Origin: an uncultured Limosilactobacillus sp.
GTDB taxonomy: Bacteria; Bacillota; Bacilli; Lactobacillales; Lactobacillaceae
Length of the DNA: 64,000 nucleotides
Direction of reading: 5' to 3'
NCBI RefSeq assembly: GCF_934202705.1
Contig: NZ_CAKPYE010000001.1
Coordinates: 186,001 to 250,000, forward strand
Positions 52,237-60,373 of the stretch are shown here, one piece after another (positions within the stretch are counted from its first letter, which is position 1; every line of letters starts with the position of its first letter). The notes under the pieces are model-generated. The model was not told where the DNA came from and searched no databases. It saw only the letters and a program-made list of their open reading frames with translations. A program made the translations under genes and the position numbers.

Positions 52237-52325
52237 GGTGAATACCATTTGGTATCTGCCTTTTTTATGTTCAAAGTCAAGTTACATCAGTATTTAGCTA
52301 CTGTTTTGGCTTGGCCTTTTTTGGT

Positions 52326-52988
52326 TTATTTATCATTATTTTTATCTCTAAGTGGGGAATTCATGAACTCTTGCCCGGCTTTTATCAAATCTCCCGCTTT
52401 CTCCACCAAATAATTACGAAGTTCCTCAGCATACTTCTTATTATTGTCCTTAACATAGTATAATTTGTCGTAAATAATACTTAAAGTTGGTGCTTTAGTA
52501 ATATTAGGCAAAAACTTATTTACAAGTAGTTCATCAATTAGCCGATATATTTTTTGCTGATGATTCATAACCCAAAATGTATCATTTTGCTTTAATTCAT
52601 CTACCATTTGATCTAATTCTGTAATTACTGTATAACCCCTTTGAATCTCCATTTGTTTTTGAGTTTTTATTGTTTCTTTTAATTTATCTATGTCCATTGT
52701 TTCGTCTGCTTTATTTACTTTCACTTCATCTTTTAACTCATTTATCTGACTTTCTAATTCTTTAATTTTTTTTGAGTTATCTGAAACAACTTCTTCTAAC
52801 TTTGACAAATGGTGTTTTCCTTCAATTTTATCAAGAGTATCTTTCTTCATTTTTTCGATTTGCTTATTCGATAATCGCCACTGAAAAACCACAAATACAG
52901 CTAACAAAATAGAAACAATAGCAATAAATGTTTCCATGTTATGATTTATTTGTTCAATTAGTATTTCTAATGCTTGTTCTTTAGTCAT
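52326..52988 (-). CDS. Membrane-anchored coiled-coil protein, prophage moron
   Basis: 220 aa: N-terminal transmembrane helix (about 18-36, TFIAIVSILLAVFVVFQW), then a long coiled coil (about 40-105, rich in K/E/L/D), then a helical C-terminal domain (about 110-210; NDTFWVMNHQQKIYRLIDELL). The gene is more AT-rich than its phage neighbours and has its own promoter at 53025-53053, while a terminator closes the tail operon before it. That makes it a lysogenic conversion or superinfection-exclusion candidate. I do not recognise the family. Confidence 0.8.
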   Translation of the reverse strand: MTKEQALEILIEQINHNMETFIAIVSILLAVFVVFQWRLSNKQIEKMKKDTLDKIEGKHHLSKLEEVVSDNSKKIKELESQINELKDEVKVNKADETMDIDKLKETIKTQKQMEIQRGYTVITELDQMVDELKQNDTFWVMNHQQKIYRLIDELLVNKFLPNITKAPTLSIIYDKLYYVKDNNKKYAEELRNYLVEKAGDLIKAGQEFMNSPLRDKNNDK

Positions 52989-53024
52989 AATATCTTCTCC
53001 TAATGTATTGAAAAATCATTAGAA

Positions 53025-53053
53025 ATTATACTAATTATATAGTTTTATAACAA
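53025..53053 (-). promoter_or_regulatory. Promoter of the moron gene
   Basis: Minus strand -35 TTGTTA, 17-bp spacer, -10 TATAAT, 37 bp before the start codon ending at 52988. Confidence 0.75.
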
Positions 53054-53125
53054 TCCCATAACATTCATAACTAAAATTATTAAAACCAATATTAAGCCAA
53101 CTAATGTGATATGCCAAAATTCCAT
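53045..53125 (-). CDS. 26-aa single-span membrane peptide
   Basis: MEFWHITLVGLILVLIILVM and a short tail, one transmembrane helix. AGGAG lies eight bases before the ATG. Its last codons overlap the -35 box of the moron promoter. It sits after the tail-operon terminator. Function unknown; could be a leader peptide or a tiny membrane effector. Confidence 0.55.
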   Translation of the reverse strand: MEFWHITLVGLILVLIILVMNVMGLL

Positions 53126-53156
53126 AATTTCTACTCCTAAATCACCCGCCCATAAT

Positions 53157-53187
53157 AAAAAGCCCGCTAACCAGCGAGCTTCTTTTT
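53157..53187 (-). terminator. Terminator after the tail operon (xkdX)
   Basis: AAGC-CCGCT and AGCGA-GCTT arms around AACC; on the minus strand followed by TTTTTATTA. Confidence 0.7.
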
Positions 53188-53249
53188 ATGTATTGTTATC
53201 TTTCTTCGGCGAGGATGTTAACTTCTCCGGGGTTTTCCCCCTTTCTTAA

Positions 53250-53393
53250 CTAAGCGGCAGGGACGTAGTCCTTACCAGTAATGTCCTTATAACCAGCTGG
53301 TGTAAGCACTGAATCTCCTAGTTTAATGTAGAAGTCAATATCAAACCCCGCCATTCCATACATTAATTTACAAAATGAATACATTGCACCCAT
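53250..53393 (-). CDS. XkdX family small phage protein
   Basis: 47 aa: MGAMYSFCKLMYGMAGFDID then YIKLGDSVLTPAGYKDITG and ending DYVPAA. This pattern (short hydrophobic, conserved G/Y/D, I-T-x-x-Y near the end) and the place after the tail-tip genes match XkdX proteins of siphoviruses. GGAGG lies in the end of the gene before. Function in the tail is unknown. Confidence 0.85.
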   Translation of the reverse strand: MGAMYSFCKLMYGMAGFDIDFYIKLGDSVLTPAGYKDITGKDYVPAA

Positions 53394-53395
53394 GA

Positions 53396-53794
53396 TTAAT
53401 TACCTCCTTGAGTTGTAGCGTTTTCTTTAGCGATTAATGGAGCAACTAGCTGCCCCAGTGCTTGGGTTGCTTCGTTGCTCTTTTGTAACTGCGCTTCTAA
53501 TGCTTGGTTCTTAGCAACTAGGTTCCCGACTTGCTGACCTAAGGCAAGCAATGCTGGGTCAGCTTGTGGCTGACTATTTGGCATTGGCATCATCGTTTGA
53601 TGTGCCTTCACGTAAGCAGCGTCTTCTTCATCGGTTAGTTGTCGCCAACCATTGCCTTCACGCTTGACCGTTGATTTTTCAATCTTATCGGGACCAGTCG
53701 TGGTTTCGTTACTCTTGAGTACGTAGTTATCGGCTACGACGTCAGTGGTGGTTAAATAGCCATCACTGTCAAAACGATAAATCGTTTTTGCCAT
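53396..53794 (-). CDS. Phage tail-tip-associated protein with C-terminal coiled coil
   Basis: 132 aa. The N-terminal 60 residues (TIYRFDSDGYLTTTDVVADN, GNGWRQLTDEEDAAYVKAHQ) have a pattern I associate with proteins near lactobacillar phage fibres; a Q/P spacer follows, then a coiled coil (about 80-125, LGQQVGNLVAKNQALEAQL). AAAGGGGA before the ATG. Position between the receptor-binding genes and xkdX suggests a baseplate role. Family not certain. Confidence 0.75.
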   Translation of the reverse strand: MAKTIYRFDSDGYLTTTDVVADNYVLKSNETTTGPDKIEKSTVKREGNGWRQLTDEEDAAYVKAHQTMMPMPNSQPQADPALLALGQQVGNLVAKNQALEAQLQKSNEATQALGQLVAPLIAKENATTQGGN

Positions 53795-53812
53795 TGTGTT
53801 TCCCCTTTCTAA

Positions 53813-54253
53813 TTACCACTTGTTATTGTGCTGAACATGGAAATTAATCCAGATATCTAAGTCTTTAGTGACGTTGCCGTTGAAGATCACCGTAATGGAG
53901 TTATTCTCTTCAATCTGGAAGCTAATGTCGCCCCAGTTGTACCATTGGCCGCTTCGGTAATCACCCACTACGCAGTAGTAAGGAAATTTAATTTTAAAGC
54001 GATCGGTGTTGGCTGGCACATGTAAATAACCTGATCCATAGATATCTGAATAATCCTGATGTTTAACCTGCCAAACTCGTAACGCGCTATTACCCGGATT
54101 AGTTACCCCGTTAGTTAATAGGTAGTTAGTGTTCGGCTGGTCAACCGTTGTTTCACCTCGCAAAGTGGTTGTTACTTCATAAAGTTCTTTAAACATTTGA
54201 TTTACTGGGCCATCCCAGTTTGGTTGTTGATGCTTGATTTCTTGCCGTGCCAT
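53813..54253 (-). CDS. Receptor-binding-type tail protein, intact paralogue
   Basis: 146 aa. N-terminus EIKHQQPNWDGPVNQMFKEL matches the anchor HQEPNWDKKxN of the two paralogues upstream; the rest is beta-rich (RVWQVKHQDYSDIYGSGYLH, WGDISFQIEENNSITVIFNG) as in small receptor-binding heads. There is no G run; the matching place has ELYEVTTTLRGETTV. It is the only one of three whose frame is open, so it is the one made in this sequence state. Confidence 0.8.
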   Translation of the reverse strand: MARQEIKHQQPNWDGPVNQMFKELYEVTTTLRGETTVDQPNTNYLLTNGVTNPGNSALRVWQVKHQDYSDIYGSGYLHVPANTDRFKIKFPYYCVVGDYRSGQWYNWGDISFQIEENNSITVIFNGNVTKDLDIWINFHVQHNNKW

Positions 54254-54300
54254 CGAAATTGCTCCCTTCTCTATTCAGCGAGCAGTTTCGAACCTGCCCG

Positions 54301-54779
54301 CTAATCAATGTGTAGATAGGTAGCGTGCATGTTATAAATTCCGGAGGTTGCCCATTCGGCATCCTTACTGTAATCGGTGCGTCCGATATACAGTTTATTT
54401 TTCCCGTTGTTATTCGGTTGGGTTCCCGTTAACCCATACATATTGGCCCCGTTGCCATTAATACCTAGAATATAAAAGTTAGTAAAATCAATTGATTCGG
54501 GTACCGAGAACCAGTCTAAGGTCATCCCTGTCTTGGGTGAACTCAAACTAGAAACAATATTCAAATCAACTAACTTCGCGCCAGGTAACTGCACGTAACG
54601 GTAACCAGACATATTACTGTTATCTTGAAACCCATTATAAAAAACAATGCCGCTACGCATAAATTCAGTCGGTCGGAGGCCGTCAATTACCCCCCCACCG
54701 AATTTAGCAATTCGATGGCTTGATTAACTTTTTTATCCCAGTTTGGTTCCTGGTGTGCCACTAAAGGTAATTGTTCCAT
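54301..54779 (-). CDS. Receptor-binding-type tail protein, phase-OFF (G7)
   Basis: From ATG ending at 54779 (GGAG eight bases before) the frame reads MEQLPLVAHQEPNWDKK and stops after 30 codons, the stop TAA lying directly behind seven G. With eight G (or five) the stop becomes GTA and the frame continues as VIDGLRPTEFMRSGIVFYNG to 54301, 159 aa in all. The downstream part is beta-rich (GYRYVQLPGAKLVDLNIVSS; LYIGRTDYSKDAEW). Current state: OFF, or a sequencing error in the run. Confidence 0.8.
54690..54696 (-). repeat. G7 run, candidate phase switch
   Basis: Coding strand TCG GTG GGG GGG TAA. Slippage to G8 gives TCG GTG GGG GGG GTA ATT. Confidence 0.85.
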
Positions 54780-54830
54780 TGTGGTTACTCCTTTCTTAAA
54801 TACGAAACGGGCAACCGTAATGGTTACCCG

Positions 54831-55267
54831 TTAATTAGTGATATAGACGAAGCGTCCCCAAGTGCTACTATCGGCAGTTAATCCGTTGGTGTCACCACTG
54901 GTAACACTGACGGTGTTGCCGACTAAGTTCAGATAGTGGGCACCTTGAGCCACTTCCATTCCGCCATCGTGCATGGCGATGGTGTCCGGAATTTTTAAAA
55001 CATCTTTTCCTTGCCAAGCATTAGCCGACACTCCGGTAAAGTCGACTGCCAACTCGACAATCTTAAACCCGCCACCGAGTTGCGTAATCCGATACCACGT
55101 AGCTTGTTTATTTTTCGCCCCGTTTAACCAGACTAACCCGGCAGTTTGTTTATCTGAAGGCTGGAGGTTTACCCCCCCCAATCAGAATTGAGCGCATCAA
55201 GAAACGCATTGAACTTCTTGTCCCAGTTGGGTTCTTGATGGGCCATCTTATATTGTTCGTAATTCAT
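54831..55267 (-). CDS. Receptor-binding-type tail protein, phase-OFF (G8)
   Basis: From ATG ending at 55267 (GGAGG six bases before) it reads MNYEQYKMAHQEPNWDKKFN and stops after 32 codons at a TAA directly behind eight G. With nine G (or six) it continues VNLQPSDKQTAGLVWLNGAK to 54831, 145 aa. Beta-rich remainder (TWYRITQLGGGFKIVELAVD; STWGRFVYITN). Paralogous in its N-terminus to the two genes downstream. Current state: OFF. Confidence 0.8.
55172..55179 (-). repeat. G8 run, candidate phase switch
   Basis: Coding strand GAT TGG GGG GGG TAA. Slippage to G9 gives GAT TGG GGG GGG GTA AAC. Same stop-after-G-run design as the next gene. Confidence 0.85.
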
Positions 55268-55277
55268 CGTAATCCTC

Positions 55278-56627
55278 CTATAATGTCACTGTTAAATCCT
55301 TGTACTCCGTAATGAAGTCCTTATCCACCGTAAAGCCGGTCGCTTTGGCGCCCTTCATGGCCACCGTCAAGGTGTAGATATTGAAACCAATGTAGACATT
55401 TGGTCCATCACATTCCACACTCGACGGCGTTTCCATGTTGACGTCCGGCATCCGGTAACGAATCGCCGCCGGCGAAATATACAGTTCAATTTGATTACCG
55501 TTGAAGATCGGTTGAATCTTAATTTCGTTGACTTCGGAACCACCAGCCATATCAACATCGATTTGGGCAACCCCTGCCCCGTACTTAGAAATGTACAAGT
55601 GCGTGTCCGGCATATAATCCGTAAAACCTGTGGCGTCCGTCACGGCATCAAACGTGACCGTCCCGAGATGGATTGGGTCCATATCCTGGACAATCCCAAA
55701 ATCCCGTTCGGCAATATAGCCGGTGCCGAGTTCAATTGTCCGCTTATTATCAGCCGTTTCGTTGTCGCGTTTAACTCTAATTCGCCAGAAACCACCCCGC
55801 GCGTCATCACGGTTGTCCCAACCTTGCGTAATCGCTAAATCACCTGGAAGTGGCTGAACCGCATCTTTCATCTTTTGAACGGTTTCATATTGGAAAACAC
55901 GATCATGAAATTGCGCATCTTTCAGTGTTTCTTGAATCTGCTTAGCAATCGTATTTAATGCCTGGTAGCGAACCATCAATCCATCTTTTGGATCATCAAT
56001 GGTGGCAATAGCATCTTTAATTGCCTGTTTACACTTATCACGTAATTCTGATAATTCCTGAACAATTTTTGCAGTGATGTCATTAATGGACTGCTTTTTA
56101 GTATCACTAAGTGATTGTACCTCTTGTTCAAGTTCCTCTTCTTTTTGTTGCAGCTTTTGTACTGACTCAACCATGTCTTGCCAGTAGCCTTTGCTGTCTT
56201 CACCAATATGCATTAAGGCTACATCACCAATAACGTACATCTTAACGTTAACGGTGGAAATAACCTGTTGGTTGTCTCCTTCACCCTTAATAACCTTAAA
56301 ATAAAATTGGTCCCAGTAGCCATCCTTCTTAAAGGTGTAGCGGTCAAAATACATCGTAAACCGACCTTGTTGAAGGTTGTCCTGCTTAGCTACCTTTTGC
56401 GGATAAGCGTAGTGCATATGAGTCTGCGCATTCGGGTCCGAACCACCATATGCAATTTTGCAACCACGCATATCAAACGGTAGACCGTCCCACAAAAAGC
56501 GCAATCTAATTGGTTCGTCTACATCCCCAACGTGACCCTTAAATTGACTCGTAATATCAACTTCTTCATTTTGCCAACGGAACAAGTCAAGATCAATGTA
56601 AGGGGTATTTAATGCATTGTTTGCCAC
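55278..56627 (-). CDS. Baseplate upper protein, BppU family
   Basis: 449 aa. N-terminal BppU-type domain (about 5-135: IDLDLFRWQNEEVDITSQFK, LRFLWDGLPFDMRGCKIAYG), coiled-coil stem (about 150-190, QKLQQKEEELEQEVQSL), then C-terminal beta-rich part (RDFGIVQDMDPIHLG; YKDLTVTL end). BppU fixes receptor-binding proteins to the distal tail in lactococcal and related phages, which fits the three receptor-binding-type genes right after it. Start is GTG with AAAGGAG. Confidence 0.88.
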   Translation of the reverse strand: MANNALNTPYIDLDLFRWQNEEVDITSQFKGHVGDVDEPIRLRFLWDGLPFDMRGCKIAYGGSDPNAQTHMHYAYPQKVAKQDNLQQGRFTMYFDRYTFKKDGYWDQFYFKVIKGEGDNQQVISTVNVKMYVIGDVALMHIGEDSKGYWQDMVESVQKLQQKEEELEQEVQSLSDTKKQSINDITAKIVQELSELRDKCKQAIKDAIATIDDPKDGLMVRYQALNTIAKQIQETLKDAQFHDRVFQYETVQKMKDAVQPLPGDLAITQGWDNRDDARGGFWRIRVKRDNETADNKRTIELGTGYIAERDFGIVQDMDPIHLGTVTFDAVTDATGFTDYMPDTHLYISKYGAGVAQIDVDMAGGSEVNEIKIQPIFNGNQIELYISPAAIRYRMPDVNMETPSSVECDGPNVYIGFNIYTLTVAMKGAKATGFTVDKDFITEYKDLTVTL

Positions 56628-56641
56628 TCTATCACTCCTTT

Positions 56642-57073
56642 CTAATCACTTGCGTTATCATCCCTAAATTTGTTAAGTAAGTCTAAATTTCGTTCAAGCT
56701 CCTTGAATAACGCATTGTAGTTCTTGGCATCATTAGTCAGCGGAACATCTAGTGCTTGAACAGATAGCCGATAAGGAATTGCTTTACCAGTTTCATCGTC
56801 ATATTCCTGATAACTAGAATCATTCATCATCCGTTCTACATCAATTAAAAATGAACGAATAACTTTCATCTGATCTTGAATTTTAATTCGTCGCTCTCGT
56901 CCAAAATAGTTAGGGAGGGTTAAATCAATCTTTAATGACAACGAATTATATAATCCAATATCCCCATTCATCCATTCCATATAGCCATTAATTGCTTTTT
57001 CAAACTCTGCTAGGTTTCCCAACCACACTGACTTAAACGTATGAGGCTTACCATCCCACATTCGTATAGACAT
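56642..57073 (-). CDS. Hypothetical phage baseplate-region protein
   Basis: 143 aa, mostly helical (FEKAINGYMEWMNGDIGLYN; MKVIRSFLIDVERMMND; YNALFKELERNLDLLNKF). No motif I know. GGAGG lies before the ATG. It is between the fibre-like gene and bppU in the structural operon, so a tail assembly or baseplate role is likely. Confidence 0.75.
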   Translation of the reverse strand: MSIRMWDGKPHTFKSVWLGNLAEFEKAINGYMEWMNGDIGLYNSLSLKIDLTLPNYFGRERRIKIQDQMKVIRSFLIDVERMMNDSSYQEYDDETGKAIPYRLSVQALDVPLTNDAKNYNALFKELERNLDLLNKFRDDNASD

Positions 57074-57088
57074 CTTTTGGTACCTCCT

Positions 57089-57979
57089 CTACCAGTTTGT
57101 GGCAGCTTCCCACTTGAACCAATTACTGTTATAGCCATTTCGGGCATAGTTTAACGGTCGCAGATTATCCAACTGTTCAACGACTTGTCGGGCAAACCTT
57201 GTGCCGTTATAACTAACTGCTTTTGTTGTCAGTAACCCTAAGTCACCAGTCTGCGCTGAACTATGGGACTGCGAGCGATCAATGCCTAGTGTAGTTAACG
57301 ATTTCAGTTCATAAGAAAAGCCGTCCTCATAATCAGACGGCTTTTTGGTTGTATGTAAATCGCTAGTATCAATGTTAGCATCGCTCTGCGCCATCGTATA
57401 GGCTTGGTAAGCCATGTCACTTGCGTCGGAAATTTGGGAGTTCAGATTTTGTTGAACGCTACTAATTTCTTCCGTGTAGTAGTCTTTAGAAACATAATCA
57501 TCGAACTTCTTAGTGTTAGCGTCTGCTGTTGATTGTGCCTTGTTAGCATTACTTAATGCACTTTCAGCAGTCGCCTTTACTTTATCAACCTCAACCTTGC
57601 TTGCTAAATTACTAGTGTTCGGTAATTCACTCTTTAAAGCAACGTCCGGCTTGTTAGTGATCTCGTTCCAGCTAACAGTTGTTGAAATGTTTAACTTAGC
57701 CAACCGTTGATCTAACTCAGCTTTCGTCACTAAGGTTGGTTTACCTTGAATCTGATCCCAGCTTAATGACATGACTGATTTGATTTTATCAACTAAAAGT
57801 GGCCAAAGCATATCAACATCTCGTGCACGGAATACACGACCTTTTATTGTGTTGGTCACATAGAAATGTTCACCATTGTCTGGAGAATATCCTAGTCCCA
57901 CAATTCCGAGTTCTGAATCGGTTCCCCGATCTAAAATGATCATCCTTCTTACATCATCATTGTTTGAAGTATTCGTCAA
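57089..57979 (-). CDS. Phage tail fibre-like protein
   Basis: 296 aa. N-terminal about 60 residues (RRMIILDRGTDSELGIVGLG) form an anchor-like domain; then repeated W-x-x-I-x-x-KP elements (SWDQIQGKPTLVTKAELDQR and SWNEITNKPDVALKSELP), a coiled coil (about 130-200), and a C-terminal head (LGIDRSQSHSSAQTGDLGLL). Start is a TTG inside the end of the Tal gene with AGGAGG nine bases upstream. Function as side fibre is inferred. Confidence 0.75.
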   Translation of the reverse strand: MTNTSNNDDVRRMIILDRGTDSELGIVGLGYSPDNGEHFYVTNTIKGRVFRARDVDMLWPLLVDKIKSVMSLSWDQIQGKPTLVTKAELDQRLAKLNISTTVSWNEITNKPDVALKSELPNTSNLASKVEVDKVKATAESALSNANKAQSTADANTKKFDDYVSKDYYTEEISSVQQNLNSQISDASDMAYQAYTMAQSDANIDTSDLHTTKKPSDYEDGFSYELKSLTTLGIDRSQSHSSAQTGDLGLLTTKAVSYNGTRFARQVVEQLDNLRPLNYARNGYNSNWFKWEAATNW

Positions 57980-59546
57980 GACGTTGAACCTCCTCTCCGG
58001 TCATTGTTGCAATCGTGTAGCTGATATTATTAGTATTCTCATTTGATTGTTTCAACGCTTCAATCTGTTTTCTAATATCATTAGCCTGATTCTGTCGAGA
58101 ATCATACAGAGCGCTATCAAAGATTTTGTTACCGAAGGTAATTGAATCACCGTTCGATGGGTCAGCATTATCTAAGTATTTCGTATAACTTTGAATCCGC
58201 ACATTTACATCAGTTCCCATTCGATCACGTAACCAACCGTTATCACCAACTTTAACTTCGTTAGTCATATCCCCAACATTTTCTTTGAAACTAATCCAAT
58301 CGACCGTATATTGTACATCTGGATAATCGTGAAGCTGAGTCTTCATAGCTTCCTTCAATGTGTTTTCGTCAGTGATTGTATCGCTACTAAAGTCATCTGC
58401 CCAAATCTTACCAATACCTGGTTTATCAGCCCAAGGACTTAGATAATCCACTTCGCAAGTATATTGTTCCGGTTGATCAGCAGTATTACCGTTGTCATCA
58501 TCAGAAGTACCTCCACTAGCATGAGCTGACAACGCTGGTACTCGGACACCAAACGATGGCGGCCAATTATCAATAGGACGGTACACTGTCCCATCATTAT
58601 CATTATCAGCACCGATTCGATAACCATTACCAACAGCAATTGAAACATGCCACGAACCACCATGCGGCCCCCAAAAGAGTAAATCGCCGGGTTGATATGG
58701 CGGACCAACAGTTTGTCCCATACTTTCTAAAGCTACCGTGTTCGGGCGTGAATTGGGCCACGGAATTCCATATTGCTGTAACAACCAATCGATCATTCCA
58801 GAACAGTCCCAGCCACTCGGAGTAGTACCGCCCCAATGATAAGGCGCTTTACCAACATACGGTTTCAACAGAGCCTCAATATCTCCACCACTACTGCTAC
58901 TATTATTATCCTGTTCAATCGGCTTACCGGTTCCATGAATAGCAGTTCTAAAATCAGAGTAATCTTCATTCCATGCAATATGGGAAGTATTCACACGATC
59001 TACAAATAGAAACGCATCATCTTTACCAATCCTTTTAGCAACATGAAGTGTGTAGTTATCAAACCACCATTCGCAGCCAAATGCTTCTGCTATGGAAGAC
59101 AAGACATCATCCGCATGACTACCGCCAATTGTGTCATCCCCAAAATCATGATTGTCAAATTGACTATCAACTTGATAATGAAAAGGCGTGTCCTTGGTAA
59201 TGAAATCAAGACACGCCTGAATTGACTGGGAACCAGTCATTGTATCTTTAAGATAATAGTCATTTAAATCATGGCCCACTTGGGTTGCAGTAATTGCATA
59301 TTGGCGAAAACGACTATTAGGTGTTGGGTTTGAAGTCGTTAGGCGAAACATCTGTCCATTCTCTAATGTAAATAAAGTGCGTGGACCTAATAAGTTTTCC
59401 GCAACCTGATTATTACCAAGAGCATTAAAGTTAAAAGCTACGGTAGAAAAACTATTCAGAGTTTCAGTTAATGCTACTCCATAGGCGGTAATCACTGTTT
59501 CGTCGTTATTGTAATTTTTCATTGCAATTTTATAGAAATCAGTCAT
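57957..59546 (-). CDS. Tail-associated lysin (Tal/prophage endopeptidase tail) with NlpC/P60 insert
   Basis: 529 aa. The flanks (about 1-210 and 365-529) form a Tal/gp37-like tail hub (FSTVAFNFNALGNNQVAENL; IWADDFSSDTITDE). Between them, bounded by low-complexity linkers (DNNSSSSGGD and SGGTSDDDNGN), is an NlpC/P60 peptidase domain with the active-site Cys in PSGWDCSGMIDWL and His in SWHVSIAVGNGYRIG. So the enzyme is inserted in the hub rather than added at its end. It likely helps DNA entry through the wall. GGAGG before the ATG. Confidence 0.88.
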   Translation of the reverse strand: MTDFYKIAMKNYNNDETVITAYGVALTETLNSFSTVAFNFNALGNNQVAENLLGPRTLFTLENGQMFRLTTSNPTPNSRFRQYAITATQVGHDLNDYYLKDTMTGSQSIQACLDFITKDTPFHYQVDSQFDNHDFGDDTIGGSHADDVLSSIAEAFGCEWWFDNYTLHVAKRIGKDDAFLFVDRVNTSHIAWNEDYSDFRTAIHGTGKPIEQDNNSSSSGGDIEALLKPYVGKAPYHWGGTTPSGWDCSGMIDWLLQQYGIPWPNSRPNTVALESMGQTVGPPYQPGDLLFWGPHGGSWHVSIAVGNGYRIGADNDNDGTVYRPIDNWPPSFGVRVPALSAHASGGTSDDDNGNTADQPEQYTCEVDYLSPWADKPGIGKIWADDFSSDTITDENTLKEAMKTQLHDYPDVQYTVDWISFKENVGDMTNEVKVGDNGWLRDRMGTDVNVRIQSYTKYLDNADPSNGDSITFGNKIFDSALYDSRQNQANDIRKQIEALKQSNENTNNISYTIATMTGEEVQRLDEYFKQ

Positions 59547-59557
59547 CTTATCGCCTC

Positions 59558-60373
59558 CTAGAAGTAAAATCGAGTGTCAAACTTTATTTCAAAATCATTG
59601 GCCCCATCAATATGCAATTTATTCTCACCGGTTACAAAGTCAAGGTACCCATGGTCGCTATCTTTGTAAGATGGCGTCCCATTAAAACTAGGAATTAATC
59701 CATTGATCACAACCGTATCATTAGGACTAACTCCCCTACTAATTTTCATAGATTTTGACGTCGTTTGGTTAGTGATTGTAAATCCACTCGGTGCATTTCC
59801 TTTAAATGTAATCTTCACCGGTCGCTCGTCAGCATTCAATGGAATAATACCTAAGTTCCAAAAACTAAAGTCATTAGTCGTGTAGGTGTACTTCAATTCT
59901 TCATCAGGAATACCTTCACCAAACCCCCATTGTCCCTTATTAAAGTCGATGGGATCTTGGGTAGTAGCAACCGTTTCAGCATAGCCGCTTGGCACATCAA
60001 GGTTAATTGCCACATCCGTTGCTCGCCAGAAATTACCGTTTTGTGTAGGCGTTACAGCCTCGGCACGACATTTCCAACGTAAATATGGAATTATATTATT
60101 CCAAACATAGAAATCTTCATCACTCTGAAAAATTCGCCGCAATTGATAAATCTGCAAATTATAGTCTGCTAGATCACGTGCTGTTACATCAAGCGTCAAC
60201 TGAATTGTCAATTGCTGCTCTTGAACATCCGTTAGTAGCGCACCATATTTACCAATTTGTTGATACGACAAATTGTAGTTGTTCATGGGAATATCAAACT
60301 TCTTAACATGGAATCCTAACTTATCCAGATCATAGGTAGTTCCATTGAGACGTTTAACAATAATTGTTGACAC
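59558..60373 (-). CDS. Distal tail protein (Dit)
   Basis: 271 aa siphovirus-type tail component: VKRLNGTTYDLDKLGFHVKK, LTIQLTLDVTARDLADYNL, then a galectin-like C-terminal part (FSFWNLGIIPLNADERPVKI; GEN-K-L-IDG end). Start GTG shares a base with the TAG of the tape measure gene and AGGAGG lies before it. Order TMP-Dit-Tal is the standard siphovirus tail order. Confidence 0.88.
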   Translation of the reverse strand: MSTIIVKRLNGTTYDLDKLGFHVKKFDIPMNNYNLSYQQIGKYGALLTDVQEQQLTIQLTLDVTARDLADYNLQIYQLRRIFQSDEDFYVWNNIIPYLRWKCRAEAVTPTQNGNFWRATDVAINLDVPSGYAETVATTQDPIDFNKGQWGFGEGIPDEELKYTYTTNDFSFWNLGIIPLNADERPVKITFKGNAPSGFTITNQTTSKSMKISRGVSPNDTVVINGLIPSFNGTPSYKDSDHGYLDFVTGENKLHIDGANDFEIKFDTRFYF

